Shown here piece after piece: positions 43,349-52,216 of a stretch of DNA of 64,000 bases (position 1 is the first letter of the stretch; every line of letters starts with the position of its first letter). The DNA lies in NCBI RefSeq assembly GCF_013778505.1, contig NZ_JAAOWU010000001.1:1-64000 (forward strand). The letters are read 5' to 3'. The position numbers and the translations under genes are program-made. The stretch comes from Pseudomonas sivasensis. GTDB taxonomy: Bacteria > Pseudomonadota > Gammaproteobacteria > Pseudomonadales > Pseudomonadaceae. The notes beneath the pieces are model-generated. The model saw only the letters and a program-made list of their open reading frames with translations, was not told the origin of the DNA and searched no databases.

Positions 43349-44443
43349 TCAGATGTTAGCGCGCAGGATGCAATCCGGTAGCGGCTCGCCCCGCTCCACA
43401 CTGGCCGCAACGGCCGCGATCAGCCCTTGCAACTCGTACCCCTGCCCCGCCAACCACACCGGGTTGTAATAGGTTGTGGCGTATCGCTCGCCACCATCGC
43501 ACAAGATCGCCACGATAGAACCCGACTCCCCCGCAGCCTTCATCTGCTGCGCTGCCACCAGCGCGCCAACCAGGTTGGTCCCGCTGGAACCGCCCACTCG
43601 CCGCCCCAATCGCTCTGCCAAGTAATGCATGGCTGCCAGTGACAGCGCATCCGGGACCTTGACCATTGCGTCGATCACCTTCGGCAAAAACGACGCCTCG
43701 ACCCGTGGCCGGCCAATGCCTTCGATACGCGAACCGCAGTCCAGGCGCAGGCTGGCGTCACCCGTCTGGTAATAGTCAAAAAACACCGATCGCTCAGCAT
43801 CGGCGCATAGCACGCGGGTGGCGTGCTGGCGATACCGCACGTAGCGACCCAATGTCGCCGTGGTGCCGCCGGTGCCGGGGCTGGAAATCAGCCAGCTCGG
43901 CTCGGGATGCTGCTCGAAACGCATCTGTTGGAAGATCGACTCGGCGATGTTGTTGTTCGCGCGCCAGTCGGTAGCGCGCTCGGCGTAGGTGAACTGGTCC
44001 ATGAAGTGACCGCCACTTTCCCGCGCCAAGCGCTCGGATTCTGCATAGATCTGTGTGGGATCTTTTACCAGATGGCTCTTACCGCCATAGAAGGCAATCT
44101 GCGCGATTTTTTCCTGGGAAGTGGTGGCCGGCATCACCGCGATAAACGGCAGGCCGAGCAGCCGAGCAAAGTAGGCTTCGGAGATCGCCGTGGAGCCGCT
44201 GGAGGCTTCAATCACTGGTGCTCCGGGCTTGAGCCAACCATTGCACAGCGCATACAGAAACAGCGAGCGGGCCAGCCGGTGTTTGAGGCTGCCGGTGGGA
44301 TGGCTCGACTCGTCCTTGAAGTACAACTCGATACCCGGCAAACCTGGCAGCGGCAAGGGGATCAGGTGGGTGTCAGCGCTGCGCTGGAAGTCTGCTTCGA
44401 TGATACGAATGGCTTCGCGAGCCCAGGGACGATGGTCACTCAT
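43349..44443 (-). CDS. Cds1-like L-cysteine desulfhydrase
   Basis: The 364-residue PLP enzyme of the cysteine-synthase fold shows [21 protein letters not shown] with the Schiff-base Lys54, phosphate motif [27 protein letters not shown], then [24 protein letters not shown] and [16 protein letters not shown], plus [12 protein letters not shown]. This pattern closely follows the Cds1 family (M. tuberculosis Rv3684), which releases H2S from cysteine, rather than CysK/CysM. I use the ATG at 44443 with AGAGAA upstream. It is divergent from nhaA. Cysteine catabolism and H2S production are the likely roles, from family knowledge. Confidence 0.82.
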   Translation of the reverse strand: MSDHRPWAREAIRIIEADFQRSADTHLIPLPLPGLPGIELYFKDESSHPTGSLKHRLARSLFLYALCNGWLKPGAPVIEASSGSTAISEAYFARLLGLPFIAVMPATTSQEKIAQIAFYGGKSHLVKDPTQIYAESERLARESGGHFMDQFTYAERATDWRANNNIAESIFQQMRFEQHPEPSWLISSPGTGGTTATLGRYVRYRQHATRVLCADAERSVFFDYYQTGDASLRLDCGSRIEGIGRPRVEASFLPKVIDAMVKVPDALSLAAMHYLAERLGRRVGGSSGTNLVGALVAAQQMKAAGESGSIVAILCDGGERYATTYYNPVWLAGQGYELQGLIAAVAASVERGEPLPDCILRANI

Positions 44444-44659
44444 GGTCGGTTTCTCTAAGAATTTCCAGGTCAATATTAGGATCTTTCCTACACTCGACAC
44501 AGATACAGTAACGTCTCAATTGGACACACAATTTCAAGCCCCTGACGCAACGCTGAACCTGCCCATTGCTTATAACAAATAAGAATATAACTTTTGTTTT
44601 AACAACTAACGGTACGGGTTAGGGTACCCGCCTATTGAATCCGGATTGGAGAGCACCCC

Positions 44660-45835
44660 TTGGCTCTGCGTAGCACTTTCACTCGTTTCTTCCAGCTGGA
44701 AGCCGCCAGCGGTCTGTTGTTGATCGCCGCTGCGGCCCTGGCATTGATCATCAATAACTCACCGTTGTCCCACCTGTACGGCGCGTTTCTCGACGTGCCG
44801 GTGGTGGCGCAGATTGGCGCGTTGAAAATCGACAAGCCAGCCTTGTTGTGGATCAACGATGGCCTGATGGCTCTGTTCTTCCTGTTGATCGGCCTGGAGG
44901 TCAAGCGCGAGTTGCTTGACGGCCATCTGTCCAAACCGTCGCAAGTGGTCCTGCCCGGTGCAGCCGCCATCGGCGGTATGGTGGTGCCGGCGCTGATCTA
45001 CTGGGCGATCAACAAGGACTACCCCGCCGCCCTCTCCGGTTGGGCAATCCCCATGGCCACCGACATTGCCTTCGCCCTGGGCGTGTTGGCGCTGCTGGGC
45101 AAGCGCGTCCCGACGTCCTTGAAACTGTTCCTGATGACCCTGGCGATCATCGATGACCTGGGCGCGATCATCGTGATCGCAGTGTTTTATTCCGCCGATT
45201 TGTCCGGTGCAGCCTTGGCTGGCGCGGGCGCCTGTCTGGTGGCCTTGATCGCGATGAACCGCCTCGGAGTGATCAAGCTCTGGGCCTATCTGATCGTCGG
45301 CCTGATCCTGTGGGTATGCGTGCTCAAGAGTGGCGTGCACGCCACACTGGCCGGCGTGACGCTGGCGTTCTGCATCCCGATGCGCACTAAGAACGCCGAG
45401 CCCTCGCCGCTGCTGACCCTCGAACACGCTCTGCACCCGTGGGTGGCGTACGGCATCCTGCCGCTGTTCGCCTTCGCTAACGCTGGCGTTTCCCTCACCG
45501 GCGTCAGCCTGGAGAGCTTCACCCACCACGTGCCCATGGGCATTGCCGCCGGCCTGCTGATCGGCAAGACCATCGGTGTGTTCGGCCTCACTTGGCTGGC
45601 CATCAAGACGGGTCTCGCCACACTGCCTAACGGCGCCAACTGGGGCCAAGTCTTCGGCGTGGCGATCCTGTGCGGTATCGGCTTCACCATGAGCCTGTTC
45701 GTCGGCTCCCTGGCATTCGTGCCGGGCGCCAGCGAATTTGCCGGCGAGGATCGAATGGGGATTCTGACCGGGTCGATATTGGCAGCATGTATTGGATATC
45801 TGGTGACGGCGATGGCGAGTCGTAAAAAAGCCTGA
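44660..45835 (+). CDS. nhaA: Na+/H+ antiporter NhaA
   Basis: NhaA (391 residues) exports Na+ in exchange for H+ in the inner membrane. The catalytic Asp pair is at 165-166 in [18 protein letters not shown], and Asp135 in [21 protein letters not shown] corresponds to the third key Asp of the E. coli protein. The first helix [24 protein letters not shown] is typical. The start is TTG at 44660 with GGAGAG upstream. A strong bidirectional terminator follows. Confidence 0.95.
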   Translation: MALRSTFTRFFQLEAASGLLLIAAAALALIINNSPLSHLYGAFLDVPVVAQIGALKIDKPALLWINDGLMALFFLLIGLEVKRELLDGHLSKPSQVVLPGAAAIGGMVVPALIYWAINKDYPAALSGWAIPMATDIAFALGVLALLGKRVPTSLKLFLMTLAIIDDLGAIIVIAVFYSADLSGAALAGAGACLVALIAMNRLGVIKLWAYLIVGLILWVCVLKSGVHATLAGVTLAFCIPMRTKNAEPSPLLTLEHALHPWVAYGILPLFAFANAGVSLTGVSLESFTHHVPMGIAAGLLIGKTIGVFGLTWLAIKTGLATLPNGANWGQVFGVAILCGIGFTMSLFVGSLAFVPGASEFAGEDRMGILTGSILAACIGYLVTAMASRKKA

Positions 45836-45860
45836 TCCCCCAGAAACCGCGCCCACAAAA

Positions 45861-45894
45861 AAACCCCAACCGGTCACCCGGTTGGGGTTTTTCT
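45861..45894. terminator. Bidirectional rho-independent terminator
   Basis: AAACCCCAACCGG-TCAC-CCGGTTGGGGTTT, a 13-base-pair stem with A-rich and T-rich flanks, lies between nhaA (plus) and the glycine-zipper lipoprotein gene (minus) and can serve both. Confidence 0.92.
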
Positions 45895-45912
45895 TTACCT
45901 GCTGCTTACCGA

Positions 45913-46377
45913 TTAACGGGTAACGCGACTGGTACCATCGACCGTCATGATGCGCACGCGGTCGCCAATGCGGAAGATTTCGTTCTCCTGCACAGCCTGG
46001 ACGTAAGCGCGCATGCTGCCATCGTCTTCGCGAACGGTGATTTCCACGCCTTGAGTGCGGGTCAGACCTTCTTCAGTGGCCGAGCCCAGCAGGCCGCCAG
46101 CGACTGCGCCGATCACAGCAGTGACGATGCTGCCACGGCCGCCGCCGATGGCGCTGCCGCCAACGCCGCCGATGACTGCGCCGGCAGCGCCGCCGATTGG
46201 GGTCTTGGTGCCTTCGATTTTCACCGGACGCAGGGATTCGATGGTACCCATGCGCACGGTCTGTACACGACGCGCTTCATCACGGGAATACGAATCGCCG
46301 GTCAAACTTGAGGCGCAGCCACCCAGCAGCAGCGACAGGGTGGTAAAGCAGGCAACCAGTAAAACGGACTTACGCAT
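45913..46377 (-). CDS. Glycine-zipper 2TM outer-membrane lipoprotein (SlyB-like)
   Basis: The 154-residue product has a lipoprotein signal with lipobox LGGC (Cys21) and a two-helix glycine-zipper region (IGGAAGAVIGGVGGSAIGGG then VTAVIGAVAGGLLGSATEEGLT) followed by a small beta domain ending VRIMTVDGTSRVTR. This is the SlyB/17 kDa surface antigen layout of outer-membrane lipoproteins, whose relatives stabilise the outer membrane under stress. The ATG at 46377 is chosen because it starts the signal peptide. Confidence 0.85.
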   Translation of the reverse strand: MRKSVLLVACFTTLSLLLGGCASSLTGDSYSRDEARRVQTVRMGTIESLRPVKIEGTKTPIGGAAGAVIGGVGGSAIGGGRGSIVTAVIGAVAGGLLGSATEEGLTRTQGVEITVREDDGSMRAYVQAVQENEIFRIGDRVRIMTVDGTSRVTR

Positions 46378-46641
46378 AGCATCAACTCCAAAGGACAGGT
46401 GTTCATTAGACGCTGCGGCTTGGCGCCTGTCACGGCAAGCACCGCAGAAAACTGCTTTCATTCAGCCTGAGTACAGACTGCGTACACCGGAAAACTCGAC
46501 AAACGGTAGCTCAGTTCGTGTACCAAGAGATGTCACAACGGTTTCATCATTGTAGCCGCGCAGCCGCATGCGACCGAAGTCTCTCCCATAGAGACGTCGG
46601 TGCTGCGAACAACATTCAGATGAAGTGACGAAAGGTGACGC

Positions 46642-47289
46642 TCAGGGCGCCAGGCGCTCGCGGGTCCACTCGCCCCCTTGCAGGCGGTAATTCAAGCGGT
46701 CATGCAGGCGGCTGGCGCGACCTTGCCAGAACTCAATACGCTCCGGCAGCAGACGATAGCCACCCCAATGCTCGGGGCAGTCGGGCTGGGTATCGCTGAA
46801 GCGCTGCTCAGTGGCCGTGAGCAGGTCTTGCAGTTCTTCACGGTCACGAATGACCTGGCTTTGCGGGGAAGCCCAAGCGCCGAGACGGCTGCCCAGAGGA
46901 CGGACCTGGTAATAAGCATCCGACTCCTGAGGCGTGACCTTGACCACCCGCCCTTCGATGCGCACCTGGCGCTCCAGGGTCGGCCAGAAAAACGTCATGG
47001 CTGCAAACGGCCGCGCCGCGAGTTGTTCACCCTTGGCGCTCTGATAGTTGGTGAAGAAGGTAAAGCCCTGCGTATCCAAGCCCTTGAGCAGCAGGATGCG
47101 GCAGTGCGGGCGACCTTCCTGGTCGACCGTAGCCAGGGTCATGGCATTGGCTTCCACCGGGGGCTGCTCGGTTTTCACCGCATCGGCAAACCACTGGTGG
47201 AACAACGCAAACGGCTCGCCCGGGGCCTGGGCCTCGCTCAAACCGTCCCGTGTGTAGTCACGGCGCATATCGGCCAGTGCCTGGGTCAT
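46642..47289 (-). CDS. pdxH: Pyridoxamine 5'-phosphate oxidase
   Basis: PdxH (215 residues) oxidises pyridoxamine or pyridoxine 5'-phosphate to PLP with FMN and O2. The family landmarks are present: [21 protein letters not shown] start, [45 protein letters not shown], then [16 protein letters not shown], and the C-terminal [27 protein letters not shown] with Trp/Arg residues that bind the phosphate. Length is normal. It is 27 bases downstream of the OmpA-type lipoprotein gene and on the same strand. Confidence 0.95.
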   Translation of the reverse strand: MTQALADMRRDYTRDGLSEAQAPGEPFALFHQWFADAVKTEQPPVEANAMTLATVDQEGRPHCRILLLKGLDTQGFTFFTNYQSAKGEQLAARPFAAMTFFWPTLERQVRIEGRVVKVTPQESDAYYQVRPLGSRLGAWASPQSQVIRDREELQDLLTATEQRFSDTQPDCPEHWGGYRLLPERIEFWQGRASRLHDRLNYRLQGGEWTRERLAP

Positions 47290-47316
47290 GCGGCTTTATC
47301 CTTCTGGTTCAGCAGA

Positions 47317-48459
47317 TCAGTTTTTTGCCTGGTCGTTCGCCGGTGCAGCAGCCTTGGCTTTGGCCGGGGCAGTTTTCTTGGCAGCTGGCTTGGCCGGCGC
47401 CTTTTTAGCGGCTGGCTTGGCGGCAGCTTTCTTCGCGGCCGGAGCTTTTTTCGCCGCAGCTTTGGCTGCCGGAGCCGGTGCAGGTACGTTCTGCACGGCA
47501 ACCATTTCAGCCACAGGCGGCGTCTTGCCCGAGTTGTACTTGCTCAGCAGCGCCAACATAGTTGTACGCTGAGTGAACATAATTTCCATGCGACGGTTCA
47601 GCGCACGGCCCTGGGTGCTGTCGTTGGCGGCACGTGGCATCAGGTCACCCATGCCACGCAGCATCAGGCGATCCTGCTTCAAACCGCTGAGGCTGAAAAT
47701 CGAAGCGATGGACTGTGCGCGCTCCCTGCTCAGCGCCTGGCTCGCCGGGGCGGTGCCGGTGGCGTCAACGTGACCCAAGACCAGTACGGCGGTCTTGGGG
47801 TCTGCTTCAACAGCCTTGGCAACACGCGTGAACGGGCCAAGGGTAACCGGCAACAGCATGGCTGGACGTTTTGGGTTGTAGGAGCCATCGACCGGCGCAA
47901 TCACGACGAGCACGTTGTCGCGACGTTCCAGTTGCAGGTTGCTGTCCTTGATGGCGGCGCGCAGGCGCGGCTCATAGTCGTCCAACCAGGCCTGGGTGAT
48001 TTTCGGGTCCGGCATCGGCACGTTGGTCACGTCGACCTTGGACAATGGCTTGGGTTTGCTTTCGAACGGCCACCACCAGTGAGTTTCGCTGTCGGTCTTG
48101 GCGACGGCTGGTGCGGCGGCAGGGGCAGGAGTGGCGGCCTTGAGGTCGGCTTTCAGGTCTGCGGCCTTGGCATCGGCAGCCTTTTCGTCGGTGCTTTTGG
48201 AGGAGAACGGCCACCAGCTGGAGCCGGTGTCAGCCTTGGCCGCCGGAGCAGGCGCAGCGGCTACAGGTGCGGCAGGCTTGGCGCCAGCTGCGGGTTTGGC
48301 ATCAGGCTTGGCCTCGGTCTGGGTCACGACGTCCTTGGTAGCGGCCTTATCAGATCCAAATGACCACCAATGCCCACCCTCGGCATCATTCTGTGGAGTT
48401 TGTGCGCAGCCGGTAATGGTGAGGCAAAGCGCCAGTGCCAAGGACTTGTTCGATAACAT
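47317..48459 (-). CDS. OmpA-domain lipoprotein with WW repeats and Lys/Ala-rich tail
   Basis: The 380-residue protein has a lipoprotein signal (lipobox ITGC, Cys18), a disordered Ala/Pro/Lys linker containing three tryptophan repeats (HWWSFGS, SSWWPFSS and HWWWPFES at about residues 30, 82 and 129), and an OmpA-type peptidoglycan-binding domain (LVLGHVDATGTAPASQALSRERAQSIAS, RGMGDLMPRAANDSTQGRALNRRMEI). The last 50 residues are an Ala/Lys/Pro tail (PAAKKAPAKPAAKK) like histone H1 or AlgP. The tail after the OmpA domain is unusual. I choose the ATG at 48459. Likely tethers outer membrane to cell wall. Confidence 0.8.
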   Translation of the reverse strand: MLSNKSLALALCLTITGCAQTPQNDAEGGHWWSFGSDKAATKDVVTQTEAKPDAKPAAGAKPAAPVAAAPAPAAKADTGSSWWPFSSKSTDEKAADAKAADLKADLKAATPAPAAAPAVAKTDSETHWWWPFESKPKPLSKVDVTNVPMPDPKITQAWLDDYEPRLRAAIKDSNLQLERRDNVLVVIAPVDGSYNPKRPAMLLPVTLGPFTRVAKAVEADPKTAVLVLGHVDATGTAPASQALSRERAQSIASIFSLSGLKQDRLMLRGMGDLMPRAANDSTQGRALNRRMEIMFTQRTTMLALLSKYNSGKTPPVAEMVAVQNVPAPAPAAKAAAKKAPAAKKAAAKPAAKKAPAKPAAKKTAPAKAKAAAPANDQAKN

Positions 48460-48602
48460 GAGATATCCACAAAATGAGAAAAGAAACGGGGGTCTGGATG
48501 ACCCGTTAAACAGACGCTTACAGAACATTAAAGTTACATCATTTCGTTCAGCGTCTTCTTATAGTTGCCTTTGTAACAAAAAAATGTGAAACAGCAAGGG
48601 GT

Positions 48603-49748
48603 TTACAGACAACCGGCCAATATTCCGACCAACTTCTGTGCACGAGGGTCCATAAGTACATAAGGCCCCAATGTATTAGTCACGAAACCAAACGCTACAT
48701 CGTGTTCGGGGTCGGCAAAACCTACCGATCCACCTGCACCAGGATGCCCAAAAGCACGCGGGCCAAGGCCGAATGTGGCATTAGGCATCTGCGGTTGATC
48801 CAACATGCAGCCCAAGCCAAAGCGAGTTTGTGTCAATAATGTTTTATCCGGCCCGATACTGTGTTCACGGGTCAACTCTTCGAGCATGTCGGCTTCCAAC
48901 AAACTACCGTCCAACAAACCACTATAAAAACCCGCCAGGCTACGCGCATTACCGTGACCATTAGCCGCGGGCTGCTGCATGCGTCGCCATTCAGGTTTAT
49001 TAGTACTGGTCAAAATAGACGGTGGATTGGCAAATGCCCGTGTGGTCATGGCGGTGGGTTCACGCATCATTACTTGCAGTAAACGTTGCGCAGCTTCATC
49101 GCCCATATTGCCTTTGCTGCGCGCTATATGGGCAACACGATAAAACTCTTCATCCGCCAGGCCCACATGAAAGTCCAGGCCCAACGGCCGTGCAACGCGC
49201 GCCACAATGGATTCACCAGGCCCACGCCCATCGGCGCGGCGCAGCAGTTCGCCGACCAGCCAGCCGTAGGTGATCGCCTCGTAACCATGGCCTTGGCCCG
49301 GCGTCCACCAGGGTGCTTCGGCCGCGAGGGTGTCGACCATCAGTTGCCAGTCATACAGGGCCTCGGTGGGCAGCATCTCGCGGATCGCCGGCAAACCCGC
49401 CTGATGGCAGAGCAACTGGCGCAGCGTGATGCTTTCCTTACCGGCAGCGGCAAATTCCGGCCAGTACTTGGCAACTGGAGCGTCCAACTGCAACTTACCC
49501 TCAGCCACCAATTGCAGGGCCGTGACGGCAGTAAATGTCTTGGTGCAGGAGAAAAGATTGACGATGGTGTCGCTGTGCCAGGCCTCGGCACCGTCCTTGT
49601 CAGCGGTGCCGGCCCACAGATCGACCACGGTTTCGCCGCCGATCTGAATGCAAAGCCCGGCGCCACGCTCCTGTGGGTCATCGAACAGCGCGGCAAACGC
49701 TTCACGTACCGCTTCGAACTGGAGTTCGTAATGACCCTGAATCTGCAC
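48603..49748 (-). CDS. EstB-like serine hydrolase (beta-lactamase fold)
   Basis: The 381-residue enzyme belongs to the class C beta-lactamase-like esterases (EstB type). The nucleophile motif is NLFSCTK (Ser67, Lys70), and the sequence has PEFAAAGKESITLRQLLCHQAGLPAI and the C-terminal HPGAGGSVGFADPEHDVAFGFVTN with the HPGAGG triad-like element. I choose the GTG at 49748, which has GAGGCGG upstream; the ATG at 49772 adds eight residues. The lack of a signal peptide indicates a cytoplasmic esterase acting on esters or cyclic amides. Confidence 0.8.
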   Translation of the reverse strand: MQIQGHYELQFEAVREAFAALFDDPQERGAGLCIQIGGETVVDLWAGTADKDGAEAWHSDTIVNLFSCTKTFTAVTALQLVAEGKLQLDAPVAKYWPEFAAAGKESITLRQLLCHQAGLPAIREMLPTEALYDWQLMVDTLAAEAPWWTPGQGHGYEAITYGWLVGELLRRADGRGPGESIVARVARPLGLDFHVGLADEEFYRVAHIARSKGNMGDEAAQRLLQVMMREPTAMTTRAFANPPSILTSTNKPEWRRMQQPAANGHGNARSLAGFYSGLLDGSLLEADMLEELTREHSIGPDKTLLTQTRFGLGCMLDQPQMPNATFGLGPRAFGHPGAGGSVGFADPEHDVAFGFVTNTLGPYVLMDPRAQKLVGILAGCL

Positions 49749-49830
49749 GTAAGCCGCCTCGAAAAACACCATTGAAAGTGGCCGACATTGTTCCAGCCCT
49801 TGTAGGTTTTGTGAACCCGTCAGCGATCAA

Positions 49831-52128
49831 TCAATGACCGTTGGCGGAGTGCCCACCGGCATGCCCGGCGCCCTGCCCTGCGCCTTTGCCGTCATGCCCA
49901 GACTTACCGCCTTCACCTTCACGGACAGCGCTTGCCGCCTTGGCCTTTTCCGCCTCCTTGCCCAGTTGGTCCACCGCCGCCAGGTTGCTTTTACGCACGC
50001 TGTCGACAAAGCCCTGATAAGGCACGTCGGTGATGCCCACCAAGCCGAAGTGGCCGTTTTCACCGTCCAGCAAACGGCCGGTCACGGGTTGGTCCAGGTA
50101 CTGGAACCAGTGCACACCCACAATCGAAGGTTCGGCCATGGCTTGCTTGAGGAAGTTGGCGTACGCCGCGCCACGGTCCTCTTCCCTGGCCAACTGGGTC
50201 ACGCCGCCCCAGAACGGGCCACGGTCGGCAGAGCCAAAGTTGAATTCAGTGATCAGCACGGGTTTATCCAACGCGCGCAGCGCAGCGAAGTCGTAACCGT
50301 CCTGAGGCTTGAGGGTGTACATGTTGAAGCTCAGCACATCGCAATACTGTGCGCACGAAGCCACAGCCTCGGGCGTGCTCACCGCATAGCGACCACCCAG
50401 CAACAACTGGTTCGGCGCGTGCCATTTCAGTGAATCGGAGATGGTCTTGAAATAAGCATCGGCAAAGGTTTTCTGGAAGTATTTAAAGTCGGCCTCGATT
50501 TCCGGGTGCTCAGGGTTGGGAATCGGTGGTTCAAAGCCTGGATCTTCCATCAGCTCCCAACCCGCCAATTCGATGCCCCAGGCTTTCGACAAGCCTTCTT
50601 CATTGCGGTACTTGTCCCGCAATTGCTTGAGGAAAGCGCGTTTGGCTGGAACGTCGGTGGTCATACGCAACGTGCCGTAGGCCAAGGCGTAGCGGGATTT
50701 CGGATCATCACCCGGCCCTGCCCAGGCCAGTTCGTTATCGGCAAAGAAGCCGATCAGCCACGGGTCGTCGCGATGGTCGCGGGCAGCAATCGCAACGGCA
50801 CGCTCGGTCGCCATGGCGAAGCGTGGGTCAAACGGATCGGGCATGCCGCCCCACCAGTCGGTGCCGGTGCTGATGCTGGCGTAATCGCCGACGATCGACA
50901 GCGGCAAGGTATAGGGGACGCGGTCGGCACGGGCCAAAGCCTCGTCGCTCCAGTTGCCCACGGTGTTGAAACCCCAGGCCTGCAGGCGGTCCAGGGTGTG
51001 AGTCACCCAGCGTTTCTGGTCGAAGCCTTCGCCACCATAGGCGCGCTGCAGGTTGGCGCCATAGAAATCGTACCAACGCCCGGCGCCAAAACTACGCCCC
51101 TCACCCGCACCGTTACCGGTGCGGTTATCGCCGCTGCCGTAATACTTATCCAAGGGCTCACCAGCCTTGGGCAACGCCGCAAACATCCATTCACGACCGG
51201 CCACGTAGGTCTGGCTGTTATCCGGGGCCACGGTATTGACGCCCAGGGAGTAGAACGGATGGCCCTCAGGCGTTACCAGATACCAGCGGCCGTCACGCTT
51301 CTCCGTGTGGAAAAAGCCGCTGGCCTTGAATGCAGGGCCTTTGTTCCAGCCACCAAACCTGTCCAATGCGGACTTATCCCGCGCAGCCAACCAGCCTTGA
51401 AGCTGGGTTTGCTCTTTGGCCGCGGCGGCCTTGAGCTGCTCGTCGCTGCTGACCTTCTCTGGCCAACGCGCACGGGTGGATTGGCCATACGTATCCACTA
51501 ACTCGCTGTAGGCGGCCTTCAATACCGGCTCACTGTCCTGCACACCAAAGCGCTCCAGCAGGATGCTTTGGGCCGCGTTGGGCTTGATCATCGACAACGT
51601 CACCGAGACCACCTGGCTGCGGTCGATTTCCCCAGCGCTGCCAGCCAGCAACACACGCTGGCCATCAACAGTAATCGGCATCGGCGGGCCGGCCTTCATG
51701 CCCTGACTCAGCGGCGAGTTGGCTTGCAGCGGGATCAGCAGGGTCTGTGCCGGGCCGGCCGGCAGGTCGATTCGACTGACCAACGTCTTGCCGTCACTGC
51801 TCTGCACCTTGACGTAAAGGGTCAGCGCCCAGTCCATGGCACTCTGAATACGCAGGCTCATGGCGCTGGACTGCGACCAGTCCCACACCCCCGTCTGCGG
51901 GCTAAGCACCAAGCTGGGTTCGGCGGCCGGGTTGAAGGTGATACGGCGCAACACCTCACCTTCGGGGGTTTGCTCGGCGTTGTATTGCGGCAGGCTGGCG
52001 TCCTGGGTCGCCACCTTGACCACATCGGCAGGCCGGACGAAGTTGAACAGGGTTTGTTGCCCGGCGGGCGCCGCCATCAAGGGCGCAGCGAACAGCAGGG
52101 CAAAAAGGGCGGGCAGCGTGCGAATCAT
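49831..52128 (-). CDS. Agarase-like glycoside hydrolase, secreted
   Basis: The 765-residue protein has a Sec signal (TLPALFALLFAAPLMAAPAG) and, after an N-terminal beta-rich domain of about 250 residues, a TIM-barrel glycoside-hydrolase domain. Candidate acid/base and nucleophile are in FADNELAWAG (Glu466) and ITEFNFGSADRG (Glu628), the pattern of clan GH-A; PGHPFYSLGVNTVAP and GFNTVGNWSDE support the agarase-like group (GH50/GH86-like). The last 35 residues are Gly/His rich. I start at the ATG at 52128. Agar is not an expected substrate for a soil pseudomonad; a related glucan or exopolysaccharide is possible. Confidence 0.75.
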   Translation of the reverse strand: MIRTLPALFALLFAAPLMAAPAGQQTLFNFVRPADVVKVATQDASLPQYNAEQTPEGEVLRRITFNPAAEPSLVLSPQTGVWDWSQSSAMSLRIQSAMDWALTLYVKVQSSDGKTLVSRIDLPAGPAQTLLIPLQANSPLSQGMKAGPPMPITVDGQRVLLAGSAGEIDRSQVVSVTLSMIKPNAAQSILLERFGVQDSEPVLKAAYSELVDTYGQSTRARWPEKVSSDEQLKAAAAKEQTQLQGWLAARDKSALDRFGGWNKGPAFKASGFFHTEKRDGRWYLVTPEGHPFYSLGVNTVAPDNSQTYVAGREWMFAALPKAGEPLDKYYGSGDNRTGNGAGEGRSFGAGRWYDFYGANLQRAYGGEGFDQKRWVTHTLDRLQAWGFNTVGNWSDEALARADRVPYTLPLSIVGDYASISTGTDWWGGMPDPFDPRFAMATERAVAIAARDHRDDPWLIGFFADNELAWAGPGDDPKSRYALAYGTLRMTTDVPAKRAFLKQLRDKYRNEEGLSKAWGIELAGWELMEDPGFEPPIPNPEHPEIEADFKYFQKTFADAYFKTISDSLKWHAPNQLLLGGRYAVSTPEAVASCAQYCDVLSFNMYTLKPQDGYDFAALRALDKPVLITEFNFGSADRGPFWGGVTQLAREEDRGAAYANFLKQAMAEPSIVGVHWFQYLDQPVTGRLLDGENGHFGLVGITDVPYQGFVDSVRKSNLAAVDQLGKEAEKAKAASAVREGEGGKSGHDGKGAGQGAGHAGGHSANGH

Positions 52129-52216
52129 ACGAGCAAGGTTCTCCCAAACGGCCGGTGAATGGCCTGATGACATTGATGAGATAGACCACGAAGTGGGCGA
52201 ATCCGCCCACAGTGGC

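Noticed and set aside
46678..48363. 561-residue plus-strand open frame antisense to pdxH and the OmpA-type lipoprotein
   Set aside because: Its product is low-complexity Arg/Gly-rich with no family signal and no ribosome site, whereas both minus-strand genes have clear motifs.
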